This document shows positions 23,401 to 35,026 of a stretch of 64,000 bases of DNA, in pieces. The position numbers and the translations under genes were made by a program. The stretch comes from Rhabditoides inermis (lineage: Eukaryota > Nematoda > Chromadorea > Rhabditida > Rhabditidae): contig CAWZYM010000036.1 in NCBI GenBank assembly GCA_963966185.1, forward strand, positions 1-64,000, read 5' to 3'. Position 1 is the stretch's first letter. Each line of letters opens with the position of its first letter. The notes under the pieces were generated by a model. The model was not told where the DNA came from. It made no database searches and saw only the letters and a program-made list of their open reading frames with translations.

Positions 23401-26400
23401 ATGTATAGTTTACGTGGTCGTAGTAGCAGTGTGAGTAGAGGAGACAGTGGCGATTGTGATTCATACGGAAGAGGTAGATGCTCAATTCGATCTACAACAA
23501 TTGGATCTTCGTCAGTACTTCCCGTGAGTATTTCTATATTTCTCTATTTTTAGTATACTGTATCATGCGTGGTAACTTTCTGTCACTGTTTCGCATATTT
23601 CTTTTCTTTTCATAGTTTCAACACCCGTGTTACACATTCACTGCAGCATAGTCAACGGCTGCACTCATCATTAAGTGAAACTACTTTTCTCTTGTCTGGC
23701 TATTTCACAACAACCCATTGATCCGATCACAACTAAAGTGTAATATGAATCGAATCAGCTCCTTTCCATCTTCTCACTCTCCGTCCATGTCATCTATTCA
23801 GCCTCGTCCGTCGCGAGCTTGTTCCGTCGATCCTACCCGCAACTCTTCCCTCTCCCTCTCCTCCTCCACCACAACCAACCGGCCTGCAATGTCTCGCAAC
23901 TCCTATTCTCGATCCAACTTCGCTCCGTCCATGACCAGCAGCTACAGTGGATCTGGAATATCATCCAGGCAAGTCCACAGAAACCGACTGTCAATGTTGT
24001 TTTCCAGATACGGAAACAGTGAGAATGTGATGTCTCGTTCTCTAACATCATACCGTCCTCCAGCTCCCTCTTCTTCAACTATATCTAGAACATTTACAGG
24101 TGAATATCATTATAGGGAGTGTACACTCTGAATTTCGAAATTGAGTTAGCACCGGGACGTGAAAATATGATAAAAACGATGCTTGTTTTGTCAGTACAAC
24201 TATTTGCTGAAAATGCCTGCAAGTCGATGAAAATTGAGCGCTAAATGTGTCCAAATGGTAAAATTGGTGCCAATTGGTGCCAATTTTCAATGTTCAGCAG
24301 ATTTTTTCACCGACTTATAGTTTTCGACACATAGTTGTATTGACAAAAGTGCATCATTTTCATCACATTTTCACATCATGGTGCTAACTCAACTTCGAAA
24401 TTCAGAGTGTACACTCCCTTTATTCGCAATGACAAACGTGAAACGTAATTACATATTCACATTACAAGGCTCGCTGAAAGTTTTGAATTGGGTACATCGT
24501 TGTTTGTTGATGTCATTTACAAATTGTCAATTAATTATAATAGTTCTCACTCCAAACAGGTTCGGATTCACGTTCTTCTTACCGTGCGCCGTCTCTCTCC
24601 CGAGACAGCGATGTCACTCGCTCCACTCCCAGTAGAGACTACTCCTCGATCTCATCATCCTACCGTCCACCCAAAGAGCACAGTGTGAGCCGAGACTTGT
24701 CTCGCCGAGACAGTGGAAGGGACTACTCTCGGTCCACCCTCTCCTCTTCTCGCGCCACTCCCACACGAGACTATACTAGTGGCAGTCGAGACTACAGTAC
24801 TCGGTCCACCACATCTGGGCTCGACAGATACCGCACTCCGGAGAGAACAATGAATAGGTGATCTAACCGCAGGCGTCTTAGACCAGCCTCTTTGTGTTCA
24901 GTTCGACTCGACCGCCGCTTCCTTCCTACTCCTCCCTCTCTTCCTCCACCACCACCACTTCTGCTGCCGCACCGCGAGTTCGATTCCAAGTGCGCAGCGT
25001 CACACCCACCTCAGGTAATATAACACATTTTCCGTGTTTATTATAGCTTACTAATAAAAATAAGGCCTGTACGATCGACCATCATCGCGCATTGACCGAG
25101 AGTATCGCAGCATGAGTCGATTCGACAGAGAGGACAGCACTCCTGTTACGGTAACGCATACACCATTCCATACATAACGACTTTATTATGTTGTCGATTT
25201 TCTTTATGTTATCGGTAATAATTCCATCTATCTAGGCTGATCGGACCGCACGGTCCCGGCCGTCTGCCGACCGCTTATCGACAGATCGAGAATTGGCGGA
25301 AGTCGAGAAGCGATTCCAGAGGCTTTACGACCGCTATGTGACTCCATCGAGAGAAAGGGACACAGATGGAGAGAGCGACGCTGAGATATCTATAAGGGGT
25401 GAGCACAGTCACACAAACACAAAACTATAATAGCACAAACTAATTCAGCTCCTACACGCAAGTTCATCTCGCACTCGGAAGCTGAGGAGGAGAGTACAGA
25501 CGATGAGAGGGGAGTGGACGATGCTTTCGCAGCGGAACTCAAGGCACTCGCGCTACAGAGAAAGGTATCACATGTTGTCAATGCGCGCTCTGATGTGTGT
25601 CCAGCACTCGGTGGTGTCTCCCGGGAGTGCGGACGCGACTCCGCTTCCATCTGCCGCGCCCTCTGCTGCCAACACTCCTTTAGTAGAGAGGAGACAAATG
25701 CCTCCGCAGAACACTCCCAACAAAGAATCCTCCACCGAAGTGAAACTCATTCCAGGTACGCATAACGCCCTCTCCCGTTTCGGTTTAGAAATTTCGTGTA
25801 CTGATTTTTCTTTCCAGCCTTTTCTCTCAAAAAGGAGAAATCCGAAAGTGAGAATGAAATGTCTCCCGAACCTATTGAAATCGAAGTGTCTTCAATGATA
25901 GTGCCTCCTGCGGTTGTGCAGGCGGGATCCGCTCCTTCCTTTTGCAAACCCACTGAATCCAAGACTGGTACTGTGAAGACTCGCACTGTCATCAAGACAT
26001 CCAAACAAGAGACGGGTTCTCCCGAGAAAGCTGAGATTGTCGTGGAGAAGACAGTTGCGAAGACTACTACGCTACAAAAGGAGAAGTATCAGAAGAAGGG
26101 CGAGCAGGAGGAAAAGGTGCAGAAAGAGAAGAAACAGAAGGAGAGAGAACACAAGGAGAAGGAGATGGAACAGAAGGAGAAGGAGGAGAAGGAGCGAAAG
26201 AAGAAGGAATATAAGGAGAAAGAGCAGAAGAAGAAAGAGCAGAAAGAGAAAGAACGAAAGGAGAAGGAGCGGAAGAAGAAGGAACATAATGAGAAGGAGA
26301 GAGAACAACAGGAGAGGGAGCAGATGAAGAAGGATAGGAAGGAGCAGGAAGAGAAAGAGAGACAACATAAGGAGAAGGAGCAGAAACTAAAGGAGCAGAA

Positions 26401-29400
26401 GAAGAGTCAACAAAAGGAGGAGAAGAAGCTAAAGGAGCAGAAGGAGAAGCTAAAGGATCAGAAAAGGGAAGTGTATGAGGAGAAGGAACAGAACGAAAAA
26501 CAACGGAATCTGAAAAAGCAGAAGGAGAAGGAACCGGAGGAGAAAGAGCTAAAAGTGGAGGACCAGAAGAAGCCGGAGCTGAAAGAAGAGAAGGAGAAGG
26601 AACAAAACATTGAGAATTGGAAGGAGCAAGATCCTAAAGAACGTGGACAGATTGAGAAAACGCTTGTGCTTGCTGACAAGAAGACTACGAGCACTGTGAA
26701 GCGCTCTCCCTCCCCCGCGCCTCTGAATAAGAAGATCAATAACAATCTCAGAGACAAAGGAGAGCTAGAGTTCGCGACTGTGAAGAAGCGATCTGCATCT
26801 CCTGTAACCAAAGACAACACTCTTTCACAACCTACTGCAACAACTTGTAACACATCTCCGCCTCCTGTTTCGCCAAAGATTCCTAGTCCAGTAAAAACGA
26901 AATCAGATGACCCGTCTCCATCGAAAGAGGCTGACAAAGGAGCAGACAAGAGAAAGTTGCCTGCCCAACTATCCGCGTATCCACACAAATCGACAGAAAC
27001 AACAACAACAACAACAACGAAGAAGAAGGAATCAACAATGGCCTCTGCCATTTCTGTTGTCGATTCTACTTCCGCACTTGCTCCTACTCCTCTCGCTCCC
27101 GCTCTTGCTCCTGCTTCTGCTCGTTCTCTTGCTTCTGCCCCCACTCCTCCCACTCCCACTCCTGCTCCTGTTCCTGCTCCCGTGAGCGCTCGCGATGCTT
27201 TCGTGGAGAAATTCGCTGGAGTGGACATGACTCCCGGTGATTAGCATGAAATAGAATAGTCGAAATCTAATGTTTTGAGTTGCATCGCTTCACTGTCCGG
27301 CTTGTTTTCATGTTTCTGATTAAAGTTATTGTTTTCTTTTAAGCGAAGATCGAGGCTCGCAAGTTGAAACCGGCAGCATCGGAAATGGAAAAGATGATGC
27401 GCCTCAACGAGATCATCACAAACATGGAGGTAACACATATGCTCATATATATTCAAAGCAATACCATACAATACGATACGTTTATTATATCTTTTCATCG
27501 ACACAATGAGTTTTGTGCAATGTGCAAGTGCGCATCTGGGCACTATTCTGCATTGAAGAGGCTCTTGTAATTATGAGTTTTTTCTTCTTTCTTTTTTTAC
27601 TCCTATTTCTATACGATAAAACTTCCTCTTCATAGGTGCGAGCTGTGGAGAAAAAGGAGGAGAAGGCGGCTGAGCCTAAGACAGTTGCCAACGGAATCAC
27701 AGGAAAGCCGATTGCACAGGTATTTTTTTTTGAAAAGTTATGATTTTATGCATGAAATTTCAGATCAAACCCAAAGAGCAAACCGTCGAAAAGCCGGCTG
27801 TGAAGAAAGTAGAAGAAGAGAGGGGAAAGGAGAAGTTGAAGGAGAAGGAGAAGGAGAAGGAGAAGGAGAAATCAGAGGAGCCATCTACGAGGAAGACGAG
27901 TGCTGGACAGAAAATCGTGAACGGAATAGCGAACACATTCCGAAAGTTCTCATTCGGAGGGAAGGCAGAGGAGAAAGAGGGGAATATCACCAAGGAGAGG
28001 CCACCGAAGAAGCAGAAAGCGGATGTGATGACGTCATCGACCATCTCGCTGCCCTCTCGGCCGTCTCTCGCCTCCCTCTCCTCTCTCGGTGCACCTCCTC
28101 CAGCTATCATAATAGAACCTCCCTCTCCCACTGAGAACCCGAAAAAGGTCCGCGCTCGCTCCCGATCTGTCAAGAAAATCAAGAAGGTAGTCGTAAAATT
28201 TTTTTAAATGACATCATCAAACTATGCTGTCAATCCAGAGCGAAGACCCATCGTCTCTTATCGCTGTTGACGACAAGAAGACTGGTGAGTCCCGCTGGCG
28301 ACTTTCGATCCCACTCACTTTTTGCGTGTTTTATTGGAGCGAGTAGTAATAGTAGAAACAGATGTCTCGCTCTCAATCGCCTCTGTTCAGGAGAGGAGCG
28401 GGCGAGTGCCGAGCCGGCAAACGAGGCGTCGGAGAAGACAGGTACACTCCCAATAACCCTCTCATATCTCATCAGATCTCGAGTCAGCTGTGCTTTCTCC
28501 CTCCCCCTTCCCTCCCCCTCTCTCTGTCTCTTCTCGCCTGCCTGCATGCGATCGCGCGTAGTACTCTGTTCCTCCCCGATCGATCGCCCTCCCTCCTCCT
28601 CTCCATGTGATTGTTGCAGACCGCCGCCGGAATCGCACTCTCGAGAATCTCAAGCAGTCACTCGAACCAATTCTGCAAGCCAAGAGGGCGCAACAGATCA
28701 AGTAAGCAACGATCTATTTTAAAATAATTAAATTTTCGTATTATCACACCTGTTGTTTAGAATGTCGGCTTCGGAAAAGGAAGAGTCGCCGGTGAGCGAC
28801 ACTGGCAAGAACGATGTCGAGGCTGAATCTACGGTGAGCACTGAAGTGTGTGACAGTAGATATTGATAGTGTTTCAGTTGTTCACGATCCTTCCCCGTCC
28901 TCCCCTCCTTCTCGTCACACATCCGGATGAACCTGAAACGAGTACTCCTTCCTCTCCCGCCACCACCTCCGCCAATATTGTTTTGCCATGGAGCAGGTAA
29001 AACTACATTATGTGAAGATTAAAATGCAACAATTGATATGTTGAGGGGAGCGCAGAACGGTTCGGAGATGGATGACGAGGAGGAATACACGGACGAAGAG
29101 TACACAGATGAGGAGTTCACGGACGAGGAATACAGCGACGAGGAAGAGTGTGAGTATTACAATTGGACAAATGGGTGTGCTTATGGGAACGCGCGAGTGG
29201 CAGATGTGGAGTAGGCAAGGTGGATTGCAGTCGAGTCCGACTTCGAGTACTCTGTCTCCGAGACCTTCAACATCGATCCTCTGCCCGTGCCGCCCGCCAA
29301 CCTTGCCACGCACTCCCCCGGGCTCTCACCCATGGTGTCTGACTATGAACATAGCGACCAAGAGGACGACAAGACGCCATTTCTCCCGGACAAAGCGTCA

Positions 29401-31335
29401 GTTCTTCCCTTTGCGTCTGTCCCACCTCCCTCTCGCATTGCAGTGAGGACTCCCGCAACCGAGTGGCTCGTCTCTTCGCCGTCCCTCCCCCGCCCGCACC
29501 CATATTCACTGCTTCCTTCATTGTCGATGGTCTGGACGACGACGAGTGGGACGAGAACGACGGCGGCCCAGCCACTTGTACGTTTCCATACTTTTCTCGT
29601 TCGCACAATACGTTTCAGACTCGTTTCGGCCTGGCTCGTCGATGTTCCTTTCGCCAGAGGTGTCATCGGATGAGGACTACGATGGAGAGGCGGTCGGGGC
29701 TACCCTGACACTCGTACAGAAGGCAGCAATGAAAGACGGAGAAGAGACAGACACGGATGAGTACTACGACAGTGATGAAGAGGTGAGAGACACACTAGGG
29801 ACGGGAGCATTCACGCATGTTACAGTACTCGGATGAGGAATACTGGGACGAGGATGAGGATGAGGAAGAGTATACGGATGAGGTGAGGAGGAGGGAAAAG
29901 AAGGGGAGTGAGAGAGGGACGGGAGAGAAAGAGGGAAAGAAACCATGCTTTCAGGAATTTACTGATGAAGAGTACACGGAGGAAGACGAGGAAGAGGAGA
30001 TGCATTCTATGGAGGAGAGCGGCGACGAGAGGGTCAGTCTCCTATAATCTTCTCCTTCTCTTCCCTCTATCTCTTCTCTCTCATTATCATTTCCCTTTAT
30101 AGTCTCCTTCTCCACTCCTCTCTATGGCGGCAGTCTTGGAGGATACTACCGAGTTTTCGGCAGTCGACGGCTCTTTCGAGACCGATGCCACATTCGAAGT
30201 CGCTCTCCCCGCGTCTGTCAAGGCTGAGACCAAAGAACAGACCGAGGTAATTCATAGCATAGTAACAATCAACGTATGCATATGTTTTGTTCAGGTCTCA
30301 CTGGAGCCGACATACACTAAAGAGTCAGCGTTGTGTGTCCCGAAGGAGGAGAGTGCGAGTGAGCTGGATGTGGTGGAGACAGGCAAGGCGGTCGCCAAGA
30401 GACTCAAGGCAAGCATCTTCCAGGCGCGCATTCATGCTCGCATGTTGCAGAAGGATGGCACGACGGGTAGACTGACGACGCAGATCACTGCCGCGCATGC
30501 CGCACCGGCTACCGAGGCAACGAGGCTGGAACACACAGCAGACCTTCCCTCACTCCATACGCACCAAGCAAACGTTTGTTCTATTTGGACATAACTCGTA
30601 TGATGAATCTGCAGATGGAGGAGCTGCCGCGTGCCGACGGCGCATCCAGTGTCTCCGTCGAGCCGACCTTCGTGCATCAACAGACTGAAAAGGCCACCGA
30701 TCAAATCGCCGACAGATTCAAGTCAGCGCATAGAAACGAGATTATGTATATATTTTCAATTTTCAGCGAGAAGAAACCGGCGACTGACTTTGCAAAGAAG
30801 GCAGTTATCCAACCGACGAAGCTCGACACCGCTAAAACCACCACTGTGGAGACAAGGGTCGCAGAGTGAGTATTACTTGTTTTGTTTGATAGCTGTGTTT
30901 TTTTCATTTGTAGAAAGCCAAAACTGGATGCGAAGAAAGCGGTGTCCCCGGCTCCGCCTGCTACGAAGACAGTAGCGAAGCCAGCAACTGCTCCTGCCAA
31001 GACAGCTGCGGTCGCAGTGGCGAAGCCTGCCGCTGCAGAGACGAAGACATGTGTGGGAGCGAAGCCAGCAGAGGCCAAGCCGTCCACTCCAGTCGCCGCC
31101 AAGAAGGAGCTGGAAGATAAGACGGCTGTCAGGAAGTCCGCACTCAACATGACTCTCACCGACGCCAAGAAGAAGGCCAAGGAGGAAGAGGTGAACATGT
31201 TACACGCTTACGTATTTTCTTACATTCTCATTCTAGGAAGCCGCCAAGGCGAAGGCGCGCCGGTCGGGCACTGTGTCCGCTATGATGGACAGATTCAAAG
31301 AGCCGCCCAAGGAAGAGCCCATCGTGTATGCAATA

Positions 31336-31378
<43 letters not shown>

Positions 31379-31669
31379 TTCTCCATCCCTATTCTTGTTT
31401 CTTCAGGTATAAGCGCTCCTCCCGTCTCACTCAGAAGGACGAGGACCGCCCGAAGCGCACCTACCAGGTCGTTAAGCCCGTCATCAACGACGACTTCGAC
31501 AAACAGGTGACGGGACATGACGTCATAATGTTTCATCCCTATCTTCAGATGGAAGAGCTGCGTCAGCAGATGAAGGCAGGGAGCAAAGCGATGCAGAATC
31601 AGATGTCTGAGATGCGGTCCGACATAAACCTCACGCAGGAAGAATTAAAGGTAGAGAGAGAGAGAGCGA

Positions 31670-31722
<53 letters not shown>

Positions 31723-32542
31723 TTTCAGGCGAAGGAGGCAGAGGAGAAGCGGAAGAAGACGCTGAACGCTGCGAGCGGAGTGTTCAGCAAGGCAGAGGAG
31801 GAGCGAGAGAGGTGGAAGAAGCAGAGGGACGCGGAGGCAGAGAAGGTAAGGGGAGACAGTGGGGGAAGGAGTGGACTGTTGTGTTGAGGACTACGCGCGC
31901 ATCGAGGCCGAGAGACACGTGCGCAAGAAGACAGTGGTGGAAGAGGCGCCGAAGGTAGTGGAACACGCCAAGCCCGCTCCCAAGAAGACTGTGCGCATGC
32001 TCAAAGACAAGTCGCCCGCCCCGCCCGCCCCGGCTGCTGCTGCTGCTGCTGCCACTACCACTGCGGATAAACCCAGGACAACACAGCCAGTCAACAAGCC
32101 AGCCACTGCCAATTCCAAGAAGGCAGAGCCCGCTGTGAAGAAGGTGGAAGAGAAGGCAGCGCCTGCACCCGCACCGTCTTCCACTGGCAAGTCGGTGGTC
32201 GCGGCACCGGCCGCTCCGGCACTGCCCAAGTCAGGAGAGGCAGTGAAGGGACGGCCGGCCGTTCCCCCGCCACCTCCCGCAGTCCCCGCCACCAGGGAAC
32301 CAGAACAATCAGACATCATGGAGAGCATGCACAAGGTACACACACTCGTACACATACACTTTTCATACAATAATTGTAGATGACGAAGCCGAAGTCTCCT
32401 CTTGTGAAGCGAGGTCTGATTGCCGGGAAGATCCGGATGCCAGATGCGAAGGTCGAAGTGAACGACGACAACTTTGAGCTGCTGGCAGCTGCCATGACAG
32501 CCACCAAGAGAAGAAAGAGCATAGCGGAGATCAAGGCAAAGG

Positions 32543-32573
<31 letters not shown>

Positions 32574-33483
32574 TGTTTCAGAAGGAGATGGCGAAGGAGA
32601 AGAAGGACGTCAAGTCGCGCGATCCCAGTAAAGAGACGGACAAGGTATCCCCACATTGCCCTCTCTCACACGTTTCCATCCCATAGTCTGCCCAATTTAG
32701 CGCACACATGGCTGTCTCAATTTTGCAGGCGTGCAGAGTGCAATTATTCATGACATGACCATCTCCTCACACCCATACTTCATTCGCTCGAAAAAGAATG
32801 GCTCGTTGCGGAATGCAATGTATGATTCATGTGTGTGTTTGACAGAAGGACGCGCTGGCCACAGCGATTGAAGGAAGCCAGGCGAAGACACCGAAGGGAG
32901 ACGGGGCCGCCGCCACAAAGATCAGGAATGTGAGTGGACACTTTCAAGTGGAGTTGGTATCTGACTGAAATGCTCAGGCTCTTGGAAATGCCACGAATCG
33001 GATTGCGTCTCCTTCTGAGAAATCGCCAGCCGCATCGGAGAGAGCGGCCAGACGCTACTCAGGAAGAAGGAAGACACAGGAACTCATGCACACAGTGGAA
33101 CAACCACAGGTAACAACCCCACCATCTTCTTTATTTCTCTCTCTAACTGCCTTTTAAGACAAAGAAGAGACGCATCATCCGGCACACACGTCATCGCTTT
33201 ATCGCTACCAAAGATGTAAGTGCCAAAAAGGTTAATCCAAATTACAAACTCTGTTTAGGTATTCGACATTGACATTGTGCTTGGCTGGGGCAGCGAGAAC
33301 TCGTTCGAAGCATTCGAGAAGATGATGGATGAGAAGGGGAAGGATCGTATCAGACGGGAGGAGAGGAGGAGAGGGCGGAGGGTGGAGAGCACTCGGGTGT
33401 GGATCAGTGAGCTGCAGGACATAGACAAGATCTACAAAGGAAGTGAGCTGCGAGACATCGAGAGAACCACCATGGAGGAGTAG
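23401..33483 (+). CDS. Very long low-complexity coiled-coil protein with acidic Tyr repeats
   Basis: I do not recognise this protein. About 35 exons read in frame across 10 kb, roughly 1900-2100 aa. The order is: (1) a Ser/Arg/Tyr-rich head with RDYS/RDYT repeats; (2) a linker with EKRFQRLYDRYVTPSRERD; (3) a long Lys/Glu stretch (about 26050-26650) built on EKEQKEKE-like repeats, probably one extended helix; (4) Ser/Pro/Ala regions; (5) an acidic block, 29060-30030, repeating YTDEE, FTDEE and YSDEE across several exons; (6) Ala/Lys/Pro-rich linkers; (7) a second coiled coil (MEELRQQMKAGSKAMQNQM...); (8) a more conserved-looking tail containing VFDIDIVLGWGSENSFEAF, ending at 33483. It looks like a cytoskeletal or sarcomeric scaffold, but that is inference. 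TTTTCAG directly precedes the first ATG. Joining of exon 1 to exon 2 is uncertain, so two genes are possible. Several introns are nearly pure GA or CT repeat; one (23969-24007) is a candidate GC-AG intron. Confidence 0.75.
24114..24419. mobile_element. 306-bp MITE with long terminal inverted repeats, TTAT duplication
   Basis: The left end AGGGAGTGTACACTCTGAAT is repeated as an inverted copy at the right end. Similarity between the arms extends about 70 bp, with only a few mismatches. Flanking TTAT at 24110-24113 and 24420-24423 is a candidate target-site duplication. The element lies in an intron of the long repeat-rich gene, just after a GTGAATAT donor. It has no coding capacity, so it is non-autonomous. 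Confidence 0.8.
31651..31728 (+). repeat. Intron composed almost entirely of (GA)n
   Basis: After the donor GTAGAG the 78-nt intron is GA repeat up to GGATTTTTCAG. The flanking exons (...QEELK and AKEAEEKRKK...) join in frame, so the repeat is intronic. A second, 40-nt intron of the same design is at 32542-32581, and CT-rich counterparts lie near 31337-31380. Confidence 0.85.
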
Positions 33484-34650
33484 GAAGAGGAGTGCACACA
33501 ACGCGCCGTATTTATTACCCAGTCTTTACCACTTATCCGGGTAAACTATGATTTCGTGCTTTACTGACTCGTGCATCATTCTTACCATTTCATCTTTACA
33601 CTGTGCCTGCATTGCCATGTTTTGTTTTGTTTCATGCTATAAACATTGCCGCTTAGTGAATAGTCCCTCGTTTCTTCCATACATGGCATACAATGCAACA
33701 GTGCCGGCCGCCTCTCGTCTCGTCTCCTCGCTCTCTCCCCTCTGCCCTTTTCTCTCGTTGCTCATCCGTCTGCGCCCTCTTCATATCGCGTGCTGGCTTG
33801 GAATTGGCTGGAATTTAGAGGGTCAATTTGTGGTTGTGTCCGGATGGGGTGTCCGCTGCTCAGCCTTCCTTCTCCTCTCTTCTCCTCCCTTCTCCTCCCT
33901 TCTCTTCCCTTCTCCTCCCTCACTCCTCCTTTTCACCACCCCAACCGCCTTTTTGCCTCAAATCAGATAAGCGTGCAATCTATGCCGGCATCCACTCAGT
34001 GCTGTCCGCTCCCAGTCCACTCGTTGTTCCATTCCAACTATGAACCATTTTCGTATAGTTGTGTGAATCTGAAGACCGAAAATCTCTGTCTGTGAGTGAG
34101 TATCTTCTCCCCTCTGCCCTCTCTTCTCTCATCTCTCATTCCGAGCACACTCTCCTTATAATAACGCCTCGTGGCAGATAATTTTACCGCAATATAGTAA
34201 ATTACTCTCGCACAACAAACCACCATGCCGAAATCTCGTGATGACATGATATTACTATATACATTTGCATCAAACATCGTCCATTCTACGTTTCCATTCC
34301 ATCATCACCACATCTGTCGAGATCATCAATTATAACACATCTCCATTACTGCAATCTTTTGAAACAATCGAAAGGCAACAAAATCGTAAAATCAATTGTT
34401 GACTCGTCACGACCTGTATATGACATTTCTCTCCACTCAACTTCATTGTCTTTGTCACATCCTCCCCCTCTCCCCCCCTCTCTGTCTGTCTCTATGTGCA
34501 TGTTTCAATCGGCCCCTCGGGAGTCTCACTGTTTCATCCACACACACGACAAAACACACTCCCGAAAAAGTTTCAGTCACGTTTCTTTTATCTCATAATC
34601 AATGTTGTTTCACGGACTGCACCCCTGCTCTCATCAACTTTTTAGCCCGA

Positions 34651-34681
<31 letters not shown>

Positions 34682-34734
34682 GTCTTTCTGTCTCTCTGTC
34701 TCTCTGTCTCTCTGTCTCTCTGTCTCTTTCTCTC

Positions 34735-34785
<51 letters not shown>

Positions 34786-35026
34786 CTCCGTGGGTGTTCT
34801 CTCCGGATTGCCCTCTGGCAATAGCGATAAATGTGTGTTTGAGCGTGAGTGTGATTGTTTCGAATGGAATTGTGCCGAGCACAACAAACATTCTGTCTGA
34901 TTGGCCTCCGTCGGCATTCCTCTGTCATCTCCGACCCAGCCACACGCTATTTTATCGTTCCTTCATTTATTATGCTTTCATCTTCGTAAATGTCCTATCA
35001 CTTCCGCGTTTGTTTTGTGTTTCAGA
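33484..35026. other. Intergenic, with long CT-rich repeat
   Basis: This lies between the stop of the long repeat-rich gene and the start of the seven-helix receptor, both on the plus strand. It holds C/T-rich sequence (33860-33925), a CTCTCTGT-type repeat at 34651-34782, and a TTTCAG acceptor at the extreme right end. I see no gene. It most likely contains a 3' UTR, promoter and outron. Confidence 0.5.
34651..34782. repeat. (CT)n / (CTGT) compound microsatellite
   Basis: About 130 bp of CT dinucleotides interspersed with CTGT and CTTT units, upstream of the receptor gene. Confidence 0.95.

Noticed and set aside
34599..34943. Long minus-strand frame of Arg-Glu repeats
   Set aside because: Product of the CT/CTGT microsatellite.
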